From the NCBI RefSeq assembly GCF_037975245.1, contig NC_092583.1, positions 291,764 to 355,763 on the forward strand: 64,000 nt of DNA, read 5' to 3'. The position numbers were made by a program, and so were the translations under genes. Numbering within the stretch: the stretch's first letter is position 1; each line of letters starts with the position of its first letter. The notes under the pieces were generated by a model, which worked only from the letters and a program-made list of their open reading frames with translations, was not told the origin of the DNA and did no database searches. Source of the DNA: Apostichopus japonicus. Lineage: Eukaryota; Echinodermata; Holothuroidea; Aspidochirotida; Stichopodidae. Below, in pieces: positions 51,396 through 63,467 of the stretch.

Positions 51396-51738
51396 ACCTG
51401 TCCCCAAATTGCTGTACCATTGTTGCCCTGACAACTTTCTACATCAGGTCCCTAAATTGCTGTACCATTGGTGCCCTGATAACTTTCTACATCAGGTCCC
51501 TAAATTGCTGTACCATTGGTGCCCTGATAACTTTCTACATCAGGTCCCTAAATTGCTGTTCCATTGGTGCCCTGATAACTTTCTACATCAGGTCCCTAAA
51601 TTGCTGTACCATTGGTGCCCTGATAACTTTCTACATCAGGTCCCCAAATTGCTGTACCATTGGTGCCGGCCCTGATAACTTTCTACATCAGGTCCCTAAA
51701 TTGCTGTTCCATTGGTGCCGGCCCTGATAACTTTCTAT
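51396..51738. repeat. 48-bp minisatellite, about 7 copies
   Basis: Unit includes CCTAAATTGCTGTACCATTG and GTGCCCTGATAACTTTCTAC. The last two copies carry an insertion of GCCG. The open frame at 51,358-51,675 is a by-product. Confidence 0.96.
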
Positions 51739-53954
51739 GTACATCTGGCTAAAACTTGCCCAAAACTCCAGTAACACTGGACACAGCTAGATAAGCAATC
51801 ACAGAAATCAAAGATCCAGACCTAGACAAACTGTATTACAAACCCTACAAATATGATTCTTATTCTACTAATTTGCCAATAAATGTCCTTGTTCCCAATT
51901 AAAATTGTCAATAGTGACTTTGGTGCACTTTTGCAATCTGCAAAATTGCTCTAGCTTAGGTCTAATACTGTACATGCATGGTAATGCCCTCACCATATTT
52001 GTGAGCCTACAGGGATCATAAATTTTGTTTCATAATGAGGAATTTCATGCAGCCTAGGATACTATAATGCCCTGGGGATATCCGTTTCTGCATGTGACTT
52101 TCCCATATGCTGAGACATTGAATGAACAAGGATTACCTAACTTATGCTTTTAAATTTGCTAAATCCATCCAGCTACTCTTGTCCAGTAGTAATAATCACA
52201 TTATGTATTTGACCACATTCAAAGCTTGGGCTACACTTTAATCACAGACCATGTCATGTGCTTTGGGCATTGCAGGGTGCAGGTTTGTAGGTTCTTTCTA
52301 TAAGTTATTGTAAGCCTTGTCTAAGTAAGCCTAAGTACTCCTAAGTATAGCTAAGCCTAAGTAATCCTCTGCAAGTAATCCTACAGAACTAAGTATGACT
52401 AAGTGTACCAAACTGTTCATTTTTGTATGCTGTAATGTTATCTGTCTCAGATGAGAGTAATCAGTAGAGCAGACACTTCCATGGTGCAAAGATGTGTGCG
52501 AGTGAGAAGTCTATGATGCGGCAGCAGTAAGCATGGTACTAAAGCCTAAAGGGTAACTATTGCATGAGCTTTGGCTGTTCAAAAGTACAAGGCCTGGTAT
52601 ATAGAGCTTTTGAGATATGTATGGTAGTGTACAGTAAATAAGCATACTGTATTTTATTTATACTAGCCACAGTAGCTGTCATGTTTGCAAGTCAAATTGT
52701 AACCACTTTTTCCCTAGAGGAATAATATAGGCTAGTGTACTAGGCTAGTAGTAAACTTCAATGGAAGCGCGTAGGCCTAGTTAGGGAAATGTAATTTCCT
52801 TTGCTTCGCGAGCAGTACGTTGGACTACTGACGTTTTACAACTATTTGTCATCACAGCTAACTTTCAAAGTAACATCAATACCCTTACTATCGCAAATTT
52901 ACCGTATACCATCATAAAAATAATAAGATTGATATGCACGTGTGGTCTAACGTCGTTATGCAATGTAGCCTAGGCCCTTACAATATCACAGTGGTTCATA
53001 ACCTAACGTAGGCCTTTAATTTAAGCCTAGCGGTAAGCCTAACACTAGTACTAGGTAATAGTTCTTACACAGTAAGTTAGAACTGTTGATGTCGAAAACT
53101 TAACCTTCACGTTCGCACGCTTTCTCTCCTTTCAACGAAAAAAAGCTACCATAGTAATTCCTTACTGAAACGTACAAGCGGTTGATACTAACCGTGGGCC
53201 TAAATTGCCAACACCCGATTGGATACCCGTTTATGCTAAAAGTAACCTAGGCTAGTAAAACACGCGTCTAGATTTTCTTAATCTGTACCTAACTTTTTGA
53301 CCCTTATGCTTATGCCGGGTGCCACAGTAGATTTTGTCCGTTGTGGTACGAGCCCGCGAGAAAATTTAAAACGACCGGGCTAATGCCCGTGGTCAGCACG
53401 TTCCTCTCCACCATTACTTCAAGAAAATAGCAAGGAGAGTGAAATGTTTCGTGGAATAGGCTGTTTCAAATTTTTAGTTTCAAGTTAGAATATGAACTTC
53501 TGTTTATTTCGCCCGCACAAGTACTCAATTAGTTAAAAAACAGAAGCAGCTTCTCAAAAAATTCCAAATTTTTCATAAGAACCCTGTATTTGCATGTATT
53601 TACCAAGCAAAACTTTAAACATGGCGTAAACGAAATTTAAGTTTAACGAGAAGGTATAGTAAATGCACTTACAATGTCAAAGAAACACACACCCTCATTA
53701 TAAATAGGAATACCTATAGAGCATACTGAGTATACCCTCAGTGTCTTGTGGGCATGAATAGATGAAATGATTTGAGTACGAAATGTTAGTATGCGAGATG
53801 TGGGATTGAAAGGTGACGGGCCCTGCACAATGGAATGGAATGAGTTAGTGGAATATAGACGTAGATGAGAAATAGGGTAGTAACAGCTGTACGACAGCTG
53901 TAAACTGTACATCGCCGTATCCTTTGGAAAATGCTCGTTAATTATTCAAATATA
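51739..53954. other. Unique region, possible 5' flank of the ADAMTS gene
   Basis: Bases 52,310-52,400 hold degenerate repeats of CCTAAGTA. Bases 52,760-53,400 are richer in CpG (GAAGCGCGTAGG, CTTCGCGAGCAG, CACGCGTC), which could mark a promoter, but no TATA box or start is convincing. The minus-strand frame 53,673-53,912 ends in phase 0 at a consensus donor (ATT|GTAAGT), the phase exon 1 needs, but it lacks a signal peptide. Confidence 0.3.
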
Positions 53955-54560
53955 AGCTGCAGCTGGAGCCGGTGGGGGGAGGGCGCAGTGGCGTAGGAAG
54001 GTACTTTTGAGTGGGGGGGGGGGCTGAAGACTGATGGCCGGCCTGGGGGAGGGGTCTAAGGGGATTTTTTCGCATTTCCAGGTGGCCTCAGATGCAATTT
54101 GGTGCATGAGATTTTTTTTCTCATTTGGAAATGAAAAAGGGGTTTCTGACTTGCGGAGCGGGGGGGGGGGGCGGATTGATACTTCCGCCCCCATATTTTT
54201 CACTGGGGGCTGGCGCCCCATCCCCCGGTTCCTACGCCCTTGGGGGGCACGTACGTGCCCCCACTTTTATCCAAAATAGCAAATGTACCCTACTGGCAAA
54301 TAAACTGTGCCTCTTTGATGAAGAACTGTCTTTTGGTTATCATCTTAAGCCTTTGTTAATTTTAATATTTTATTTTAATTATTCACGTGCACCATAATAG
54401 TATTGATAGCATACTAACGAATATAATTTAGTGATATAGCCGGTGTGTATCGGTTTATAGCATAACGAGTGGTGGTTGTGGAATGAGAAACTGCCCCTCT
54501 GTTGTTGTGCCCCCCCCCCCCCCACTTTTTGGAAGCTTCCTACCCCCTAGCTGCAGCTTT
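53955..54560. mobile_element. Poly-G/C transposon debris, possibly a 257-bp hAT-like remnant
   Basis: Bases 53,986-54,242 start CAGTGGCGTAGGAA and end TTCCTACGCCCTTG, a near inverse pair of the type found on small hAT-like elements; the flanks do not show a clean 8-bp duplication. A palindromic GGGGCACGTACGTGCCCCC follows at 54,244. AGCTGCAGCT occurs at about 53,955 and 54,549, and may be an older target duplication around the whole patch. Confidence 0.45.
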
Positions 54561-55139
54561 CGGACTTTGAGTGAATTTGTTCATGGATGACGTCATTATA
54601 TAATCCAATAGCCTAAATTCCTGTTTGGATTGTTCTTGATTAATACTATTTTGGAAAACCGGAAAAGGAAGCTTGGTGCCATGAATTCATTTTACGGCCA
54701 ACATATGTCAGCCAAGTCCGCGAGGTTAACACCTATTGTATTTGGATATTCTTCTAGGATATGAAGGCATCATGAGACATCTAGCCTGTGTGAGTCAATT
54801 GTTGCGAATTATGTGGATTATCATTGCTATTCTCAGATGGAACACGAATAAATACGGCGGCGCTGGAGGGACTTCTAATTTCTTCTGAGCCACAGTAAGA
54901 AACCCGAGCATATAGTATAGACGTAGAATCAATATGAATACGAAAAGGCCCATTAAAGCAATAAGTATATGAATTAAGGCACCAATTAAACAGTTGAGAG
55001 ACCGGAAAATACGACCACCAATCGACTGTAGCCAAGCTTAAACTTCAGAAGAGTTTATTCGTTTTCTTTTATGTCTTAAATATGTTCAGCACAGTTCATA
55101 AAATTCTCTCCATAGTCCCATGAATAGATTCAAGTTTCA
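54561..55139. other. Unique sequence without supported gene
   Basis: A minus-strand frame from ATG at 54,953 begins MGLFVFILILRLYYMLGFL, a hydrophobic stretch like a signal peptide, but I found no good donor joining it to exon 1 of the ADAMTS gene. Confidence 0.3.
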
Positions 55140-55156
55140 AGTTTATTTTCCACTTT

Positions 55157-55158
<2 letters not shown>

Positions 55159-55211
<53 letters not shown>
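55159..55211. repeat. (AT)n microsatellite, about 26 repeats
   Basis: Uninterrupted alternation of A and T at the 3' end of the retrotransposon; it may have been its simple-sequence tail. Confidence 0.98.
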
Positions 55212-55213
<2 letters not shown>

Positions 55214-55522
55214 GAGTCAATGAGTGATTTCATCACAATATGATGATATAACAATAAACAAAGTTCAAACTATGCTATAATGGAAGTGGAGGAACCAAAA
55301 GTAAGTAGAAACTTTTCGAGTCTGGACCCTTAACAAACAAAAGAGAATTTCAAAAATCACATAAGTACAGAGAGAGTAAAGAGATAAGGAAATACAGAGA
55401 GAAAAAAAAAAGATAAAGAGGAAGGGAAGAAAGGTAAAAGGAAATCCATACAAAGAGACAATGTAACAACTCAGCGTGTGTGGTTTGTACTATTATTTAA
55501 AAGGTAATGCTTGAGTTTTCAT

Positions 55523-55954
55523 TTAAAATGAGTTAAGAGTATTTGAGTTTTTGATATCTTGATCAAGTGAGTTCCAGAAATGTACACCAGTACTTTGTAC
55601 TTGTGTTTGGCTGCGGATAGTTCTAGAATATGGTTGACTTAAAGAGTGTTTATAACGAGTGTTAAAGGTATGATATTCTGAGTTACTACAATAAAAATTA
55701 TTGAAAGCTACTGGGAGCGTACCTTTCTGAAATTTATATAAAAAAATACCAAGTTGATAATGATATAGGTCAAAGAGAGTAAGAATTTTAAGCTCTTTAA
55801 AGAGAGGTGCAGTATTACACCTAAAATGTGTATTAAAAATATTACGAATGACACGTTTTTGTAGTCTATATAACCTTTCAAGTGTTGTTCTGTGAGTACA
55901 TCCCCACAGAAGGAAACTATAGTTCAAATGAGGGAGCACAAGTGTGTTATACAA
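55523..55954 (-). pseudogene. Retrotransposon C-terminal region
   Basis: 143 codons. LPHLNYSFLLWGCT, LYRLQKRVIRNIF, LFKELKILTLFDLYHYQLG and VHFWNSLDQDIKN are conserved in the tail of jockey/CR1-type polymerases. Confidence 0.9.
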
Positions 55955-56049
55955 TGTTAGAAGTGCACTCCGGGGTAAAATGGTTTTTAGTTATTTATGA
56001 TGCCATTAGATTTTGAAATTTTACTACAGATATTATGAACGTGTTCTGT

Positions 56050-56977
56050 CTAATATAAATTTTCATCAATTGTTATTCCTAGAAAATTTGTATAAGGTGA
56101 TGCTTTTATCTGTTGACCATCTAGTACAACCATTATATTACTCGTGTCATGAATTTTATTGTCAAATATCATAAGTTTTGTTTTCAGTATATTGAGAGAT
56201 AGTTTGTTTGAATTAAGCCAGTCAGATATATGATGAAATTCACATTCGACATCCTTAAGAGTATCATTAAGATTTTTATTTTGATAAAACACAGTAGTAT
56301 CGTCCGCAAATAAGATAAAGTTAGATTTTCTGGACGAATAGTGAATGTCATTCATGTATAGAATAAATAACAAAGGTCCTAAGATGGATCCTTGTGGCAC
56401 GATTTGGGAGGAACTACTGCCAAATTGGACATAATTGTGACGATTTGTTAGATAACTTTTGAACCAGCTATGCGTTGTACAAGTAACTTATCCGTTTAAA
56501 TATTATGGTCAATAGTATCAAATGCTTAACAGAGATCTATGAAAATTGCGGCAGTTGATTGTCTATTGTAGAAATTTTGCCAATAAGATGTAAGGCGGCC
56601 ATGTATAAGTAGAATGATTATCTCGAAAACCATAATGATTTGAATAAAGTACGTTGTGTTTTGATACAAATTTGTACAACCTATCATACGCTAAGCGTTC
56701 AAATATTTTAGAAATTGAAGGGAGAAGTGATAGGTCTATAGTTAGAGAAAACCTTGGGGTCACCAGTTTTAAAGATTGGAATAAGTTTAGCAGTTTTTAA
56801 CTGACATGGGAATACACCCTTTGAAAATGAAATATTGATAACATGTGTTAATGGTTGTATTATAGCTTCCATCGTATATTTAAGAACATCATTTGTTATG
56901 TTATCATAACCTGGACTTTTACCGTTTTTTAAATTTAATATTACAAGACGTACCTCATCTACATTGGTAGGGAACAT
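56050..56977 (-). pseudogene. Retrotransposon reverse transcriptase domain, frameshifted
   Basis: The fragments 56,708-56,977, 56,563-56,763 and 56,050-56,400 are successive RT blocks in different frames. The catalytic FADDT is intact, but an in-frame TAA (near 56,535) and frameshifts break the domain. Confidence 0.92.
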
Positions 56978-57391
56978 AACAAAAGAATTCGAAAATATTA
57001 CTATTTACAAAACTTTGTGAGTTGTGATGACCATTGGTTAATTTATCTGCTAAATTTTTGGCAACAGTAGAAAAGTAATTATTGAATCCATTAGCAATTT
57101 ATTTTCATTAGAGGTTAAGTCGTGTTCATTGACAAAAAACTACCCTGAGTTTTTCTGTCTTTGTGGAGTATTTTATTGAGAACTTTCCACGTTTGGCTGG
57201 AGTTGTTTTTATGCTCATTAATAAGATTTTAGTAGAATTTTTTTAGCATGAGTTATGATAGTGATAAGCGTGTTTTATAATTTGTTTAGAGTAACTTATG
57301 GGTTGGTGTAGGAGATCGAATATACCTAGAGTACAGTTTACGTTTATGTCTAATTGAGTTCAATATTGCAGTGGTCATCCAAGGGGACTTT

Positions 57392-58369
57392 TCACTTTAT
57401 TTTCTGTTTTACTTTGGTGTAGGGACAACATTTGTTAAACTTTTGAATAAGGATTTGGGAGGATTTAGTAAAAGCTGTCTTAGGATTATGGTCGTTATTG
57501 ACAATAGACCAGTCAACACTGTTAAGTTCATTGTTCAAGTATTCGATATTTTTTCGTGAAGTATTATACTTAAAGATATTTGTGGTAGGTTTTTTTTCCA
57601 TTTTATTATTTGAAATGCAAAAGATGGGGTAATGAACAGAAATGTCAGTGACAAAGACACCACTTTTAATTGGGTTACTAGTAGTATTAGTAAAAATATT
57701 ATCAATCAGGGATGATGTGGAGCCAGTAATTTTAGTAGGTTTGTCAATCAATGGGTAGAGTGAATAGAGTGATAGTACATTTAGATATTTCTGTATTTTA
57801 AATATTTCATTTACTTTCAGTAAGTCAATGTTAAAGTCACCCGTAAGGAATATATTTTTGTTTTCTAAATTCATGCTGAAGAGCCAGTCCTTTAAGTGGT
57901 CAATAAAAGTATTTAATTGATTCTCGGGTGGTCGATAAATTACTCCAATGAAAGTATTTTTAATTTTTACATTTTCAATTTCAATAAAAATTGTTTCTGC
58001 ACGATCGTTAAAGTGATGTATCAAATCATGTCTTACTTCAATAACAAGGTTTTCTTTAGCATAAATTGCAACACCACCACCTCTTCTGTTATTTCTATTA
58101 ATATTTATAAGTTGATAACCATCTATTTGTAGTAAGTCAACGGGGCAATAATCATTTAACCAAGTTTTAGTTACTGCTAGGAAAGTAAATTTATAATTGT
58201 CAATAGATTGTAGGAAACATATAAAAGGATCCCAATTTTTCATGATGCTTCTAATATTTACATGAAGAATAGAGATATTGTTGGAACAAGTTTGGAAATT
58301 TGTAGTAAAACTTTGGTCAGTATAATAATTACAGTTAGAGGTATTAATATCATTATCCATGTCAGTCAT
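57392..58369 (-). pseudogene. Retrotransposon AP-like endonuclease domain
   Basis: 325-codon frame. Motifs in order: ISILHVNIRSIMKNW, FLAVTKTWLND, RRGGGVAIYAKENL, FIGVIYRPPENQ, IFLTGDFNIDLL, SLIDNIFTN, ISVHYPIF. The usual catalytic Glu of (S/T)ETWL is Lys here, and the Asp of the final SDH motif is Val, so the nuclease is predicted to be dead. The frame is long enough to suggest fairly recent decay. Confidence 0.93.
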
Positions 58370-58480
58370 TTTGGTTGTAGAAATTTTCTATTTTTACTGT
58401 TACGTTAGCGCACAATGCCTTTAACCAATAGTACATGTATCCAACAGTGTTCAATCGTAACTCTGTAAAGCTTCGTTATA

Positions 58481-59119
58481 TATATGAATTCATTACAAAC
58501 ACGAATTAATTATAGATTCCTGACTCGAATGGTAACCATGCATTGACGCTTTATACAAAAACAAAATGATGACATTTGTTATATATGACTTATAAAGAAG
58601 GGCATAAAAGAAAGAAAGAAATTAGAAAAAGTGACTTTCATGACTCAAGTTGAAATGTGGAGAAAGGTCTCAGCACTTTCACTGGCACACTTATAGTTCA
58701 AATACAGAAGGAAAACTAGTTATGGTTTTATTGAGCTAATTCTAGTTCTGTTTAAAAGGGTTTGATTTGTTTACTCTTTTATTTGTTAAGGCTGGACATG
58801 TAAACATGTACTGAAATTCATCCCAAAGGTTCGTAAGAACATAAATAGCATTTCATATAATGAAACTCAATATTTTGATACTATATTCTGAGATAACTGG
58901 AATATTAATATTCTAGCGACGAAAATTACTTAATTAGGCCCTAAATATATTCGATCATGAAAACTTAAAGTAACGAGGTATTTCCAAATTCTAACTATAA
59001 GTTTAACAATGAGAATAGTTATGTACATCACCTACCCAATCCTGCTCATATATAAGCACGGGTCTCCAGACTGTGTTACTAAGCCAAGTTTTGAGAGATA
59101 CCGGAGATTTGATGCTTGA
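58481..59119. other. AT-rich sequence between two retrotransposons
   Basis: No gene or repeat recognised. The first part may be 5' UTR of the minus-strand element. Confidence 0.4.
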
Positions 59120-60965
59120 AACCTGTGTATAACTTGATCAGGGATGTTTGCAGATGATGCATTGATTTATAGATCCATCCATAGTAATGCTGATTCTATT
59201 GCATTCTAGCATGATATTAATCTAATTCAGCTTTGGTGTACTCTTAACAAAATGAGTATTAATGCATCAAAGAGTAAAGTAATGCGGCTTACAAAGTAGA
59301 AAAAAAACCGGCTCCCCACTATATGTCCTTAAGGGAAGTCTGCTGGACAATGTTCACACTCACAAATATCTTGGCATTAGTTTTGATAGTCAACTAAATT
59401 GGAATGGTCACATTGATTATGTTTCTTCTAAAGCCCGTAAACTTATTGGATTCCTTCGTTCTGTTTCAGCTGGTCTGAGCAGCACGGTTCGCCTTATGCT
59501 TTTAATTAATGGTTGTCTCTTTCATAGATTATGGTTTACCTGCCTGGGTACCCCAGAATCTGACTGGAGACTGGAGGGGGTCCAGAGCAGAGCCTTCTTA
59601 AGAGATCACCGGGCCCTGGGCCCGGCAATGGAGCGGGGCCCCTCAATCAAGTGAGTTCGAAAAAAGTTGCGTGAAAAATTGACATCCTTGACAATCGCTC
59701 AAGCATAGACTTACCTGCATTTACCACCCTTCCCTATGTCGCGCATAAAGCATAAAACTTTAGCTGAATAACATACGTGATATATCTAAAAGCTGAAATA
59801 CATTATAGAAGAGTAATCTTCCAGTTGCCCTCCATCCCTTCCCTAACAATACTGGACTCACCATTTGTAACACCCTTGTGTTGAGTCTTTCAACTGGGGA
59901 AACTAACGGAACTTGCAGCATTTCTTGATCGTAAACTGTTGTATGATTGGCTGAAAGTCAATCTTTTTGAGGATGTCGCTTTCTATGCACATGAGAGAGG
60001 GCCTATTAAGTCGCCGTTGCCCCATTCTGTTACGGAGGTTATTCTTGATTAGTTTTAACCTTTAAAATGAACGTTCCCCAGTACAATTTGTAACCATCAT
60101 GCATAGGACAATTCGCGGACCCGAGTTGTCTGGTGTTGTAAGCCTTCGGGGCATTGAATATTCCAGGGTTGCCAACTCATATTCGAATATTTAATGTCAA
60201 ACTCTCAAGTGTTTCACCAACTCTCGTCACAAGTTGTCAAGTATCGAATTCAATCAGGCATAATGGCATATTCAATAAGTTTTCCTACCAGATTAAGACA
60301 CGGGGTTACTACGATTGCGGGGCCCCTGATATCGCGGGGCCCTGGGCCAGGGCCCAGTGGGCCCATGCGTTAAAACGGCCCTGGTCCAGAGGAGTGCAAC
60401 TCGTTTTATTTTAGGACAAAGGAGACAAGAAATGGAGTATAGTACTCGTTTAAGTATTCTTGGTTTGTATTCTTTTACTTATCGATATAAACTTCTCTTA
60501 GTTCTTTTGTTACAAAGTGCCTTTTTGGTAAATTTTCCTGTTCTGCTATTGTAAACATCACTGTAAAATTCCCGCCACACTGATCATTTACTTTTTAATC
60601 ATGCTATTGCAAGAAAAAATGTTTTAAAAATGAATTTTTTGAACCAATTTCCTAGGTTTTGGAATGAACTTCCCCCTGAGACCAGGAATTTGCTCTTGTG
60701 TGGTTCTTACCAGTCATTTGTGTGCAATATTAAGGAACATTTCTTAGCTTTATCACATGTGTAATTTGTCATTTTTAATTCTTATATTTCTTATGGTTTA
60801 TATTTATTTTAGTTCTAGGTCTCTTATTGTAAGGGTGTACAGGCCTTCGGGCTACAGGAATTTGGTTTCCTCTTGTACATTCTGATCTGCTTTGTGTTTT
60901 CGTACTTTGTTGTTTGTGTACTGCTTTTTGATTGGATCAAATATATAATGAAAATGAAAAAAAAA
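59120..60965 (+). mobile_element. 5'-truncated non-LTR retrotransposon, split by a hAT-like insertion
   Basis: Starts near the RT motif MFADDALIYRS (59,148), then LWCTLNKMSINASKSKVMRL and HKYLGISFDSQLNWNGHIDY. The next part, LMLLINGCLF and LPAWVPQ, needs a frameshift. After a 796-bp insertion (59,588-60,383) it resumes VQRSATRFILGQRR and LSILGLYSFTYRYKL, ending near FWNELPPETRNLL (60,660). The 3' UTR ends in an A-rich tail near 60,965. It is a different family from the element at 55,140-58,480. Confidence 0.88.
59588..60383. mobile_element. 796-bp non-autonomous hAT-like DNA transposon
   Basis: Flanked by the 8-bp direct repeat GTCCAGAG (59,580-59,587 and 60,384-60,391). The termini are CAGAGCCTTCTTAA and, inverse at the right, CAGGGCCGTTTTAA. 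Subterminal GGGCCCTGGGCCC-rich palindromes occur at both ends. Removing it and one target copy restores continuous retrotransposon coding across the site. No transposase is present. Confidence 0.9.
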
Positions 60966-62511
60966 ATATATTTAATGAGCTATAAAAGACTCGTCTAGCT
61001 TGACTATCAATTAATTTACCGCATACTTATGCTTAGTAATGGTTGTTATTGTTACAGACGGGTCACGTAAAGTTACCAATGCCAATTTGGCCTCAAAAGC
61101 AAGGTCAGTATATGCAGAGATCTGCTACTAGCAGCTCCCTGGTATATGTGTGGTAACTTGGCAAGCAACAACTTGATTGCTTCTAAACAAGAATGAACAC
61201 TAACGTTTCAATGAAGAACAGCTTGGGAGGTCGGGATGGGGGCATTGGACTATAGATATCCGTTCAACAATTACTTTGGTTCAGACTTCATTTACTGTAA
61301 CGATGTTTTAAAAAACAATTACAAAACTAACCAATCCAGTCTTCAAAAATCAAACTTGTGAGCTAATATACTACCTGAAACAATTAAGTAGGGATGTTTT
61401 GCTCTACTGTACTTTCATGTCCACTTTCCAAAGCTCTTGTATTGTCAGTATGAACAGTATGAATATCATGTTTCTATCAGATGAAGGTTAGGATCTATTC
61501 ACGCTGTAACTATGAGTGCTTTGAAGCATGATATGGGAGGACAGTTTAGAGAGCTAATAACAATAGAAAACTGTCCCTATTGGCTGACTACCTGACGTGA
61601 CTTCAGTCTATATTGAACACCACTGGAATAGAACACATTTTGGAAGTATCACTAATGAATCGGTACTGTTTTCAAATGTAACATGTATTTGTGACGGTAA
61701 TTCTAATCGCTGTCGCGTCTTTACCTTATTATATAATAAATTTTGGGAGGTTAGCAAGGTTTCCTTCATCATTTTAAACTGATCTTTCAGATTGGCTAAA
61801 ATTTTGTGCCCAGTAAGACGGATTAGAACGAATTGGACTGTTTCTATGAATAATCATCAACGTGTAGGGCCTACAATAGTATGGATGATTGAGCTGTCTA
61901 GACCACGATATCACATACATATATATAGTCATATAACTATGAGCATTTATCATAAAATAAAGGAATTACTTAAACTTAACAAATGGTAGCTGCTGGCAAC
62001 TATTGCAATAATTCCTCATCCTATATACATCCCTACCAGAGGGATGGGGGGGGGGAGGGGCGAAAGTTACGGCCAAAACAATGGCAAAAATAAATAAATA
62101 TCCTATATGATACTCAATATACTACTTGCTTTAATAGCAGGATATGATCTGCTTTTCAGTGGTTGGAGTAAATAGGTTAAAGTTAGTAGGTTAGATTTAA
62201 GGGTTTGAGTTGGGGGTTAGAGTCATAGGTGTAGGAATATCAGGGCAGGGGTGCCAGCCTCTCACTCCCCCAAGTTTGAAGGTAAATACTAATGTAATGC
62301 AGTCAATGTGCATAAGGTTGTTGCAATTATGCACAGTGGCGGGGCTAGGGGGGGGGGGAATATGTGTACTATTGTTGGTTGTCAGGTGCCTGGAAATCGC
62401 ATCTAAAGATACTGAATTTTAATTTTTTCTTAGTGTTTACGTTTACTATGAAAACGTGAACATCACAAGCATGCCATTGAACTGCAAACTGGAAGAAGAA
62501 AAATAATAATA
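60966..62511. other. Unique sequence without supported gene
   Basis: Short frames on the plus strand (61,597-61,989 and 62,210-62,422) have no recognisable domain. Poly-G runs near 62,043 and 62,349 resemble transposon debris. Confidence 0.4.
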
Positions 62512-62859
62512 GATCACCAAAACCCCTCCCCATTCCACTCCATGGCACATCACCAAAACCCCTCCCCATTCCCCTCCATGGCAGATCACCAAACCCCTCC
62601 CCATTCCACTCCATGGCACATCACCAAAACCCTCCCCATTCCCCTCCATGACAGATCACCAAAACCCCTCCCCATTCTCCTCCATGGCAGATCACCAAAA
62701 CCCCTCCCCATTCCACTCCATGGCACATCACCAAAACCCCTCCCCATTCCACTCCATGACAGATCACCAAAACCCCTCCCCATTCCCCTCCATGGCACAT
62801 CACCAAAACCCCTCCCCATTCCCCTCCATGGCAGATCACCAAAACCCCTCCCCATTCCC
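62512..62859. repeat. 36-bp minisatellite, left block, about 9.7 copies
   Basis: Unit includes ATCACCAAAACCCCTCCCCA and TTCCCCTCCATGGCAG, with alternating variants CCACTCC/CCCCTCC and GCACAT/GCAGAT. The strong C-rich/G-rich strand asymmetry keeps long frames open in both directions; they are not genes. Split at 62,860 by an inserted element. Confidence 0.97.
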
Positions 62860-63467
62860 CAAGGGCGGCGGAACCGGGGGGCACAGGGGGCACGTGCCCC
62901 CCACTTTTGCTCAGGTTAAAAATGTGCCCTTTTTCTACATAAAAATTGAGGTGTCTCAAGTTAGCAAGAGGCCAGGGAACCAGAATGAACACTCGGGAAG
63001 GGCCGTTTCCGGCCATCTGAGGGCATTGTAAAACCAAAAAAATTATTGTACGCTCCGCGCCAACTGATGGTGGCGCTCCGCTCAGATAGTCGTGCATATA
63101 ACTTTGCAAATCTTGGCTACGCCCCTGACTTTTAATGAATTTCTGTGGGTCAAACTCAAAGCTATTTCGAATGGAAAAAATGTGTTCAGATATTAACAAG
63201 AAATAAACTCTAATTCGGAAGATTCCTACATTAGCAACTAGCATGATTTCACCTCAGTTTGTTCCTTGTTTCCCATTGGATATTGCAGTGCTAGTATGCA
63301 TATTTTCCTTGAGGGGGAGGGGGGGGGGGCGTTGATTGAGTGATGTGTATACGCAAATAAGATAATGCAATAAGAGTTATAAAGGCTACATCAGTCCAAT
63401 CGAATTTCTGCAAATTGCCCTTTGATGTCGGTGCCCCCCCAGATTAAAAGTGCTTCCGCCGCCCTTG
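62860..63467. mobile_element. 608-bp hAT-like element inside the minisatellite
   Basis: The termini CAAGGGCGGCGGAA and TTCCGCCGCCCTTG are perfect inverse repeats of 14 bp. The 8-bp target duplication CCATTCCC stands at 62,852-62,859 and 63,468-63,475 and belongs to the array unit. There is an internal palindrome GGGGGCACGTGCCCCCC near 62,885. No transposase. Confidence 0.9.

Larger units (their letters stand above)
55140..58480 (-). mobile_element. Decayed non-LTR retrotransposon, jockey/CR1-like group
   Basis: Reading right to left: AP-type endonuclease (58,369-57,392), reverse transcriptase (about 56,977-56,050) and the C-terminal RNA-binding-like region (55,954-55,523). RT motifs visible are NGKSPGYDNITND, LIPIFKTGDPKVFSNYRPIT, FIDLC*AFDTIDHNI, VPQGSILGPLLFILYMNDI and FADDT. 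The frame is broken by several shifts and a TAA inside the FIDL.KAFD motif. The 3' end runs into an (AT)n tract at 55,159-55,211. The 5' end is uncertain. Such elements copy by target-primed reverse transcription; this copy cannot do so itself. Confidence 0.92.

Noticed and set aside
53673-53912. Candidate first exon of the ADAMTS gene ending at a GTAAGT donor in phase 0
   Set aside because: No signal peptide or propeptide similarity and no supported acceptor or promoter. The phase match can occur by chance.
53986-54242. Complete hAT element with CAGTGGCGTAGGAA ends
   Set aside because: The ends are plausible, but the flanking 8-mers do not match, so it is listed only as debris.
54795-54953. 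Signal-peptide-like start MGLFVFILILRLYYMLGFL on the minus strand
   Set aside because: No consensus donor in the needed phase before the frame ends at TGA. Hydrophobic short frames are common in AT-rich DNA.
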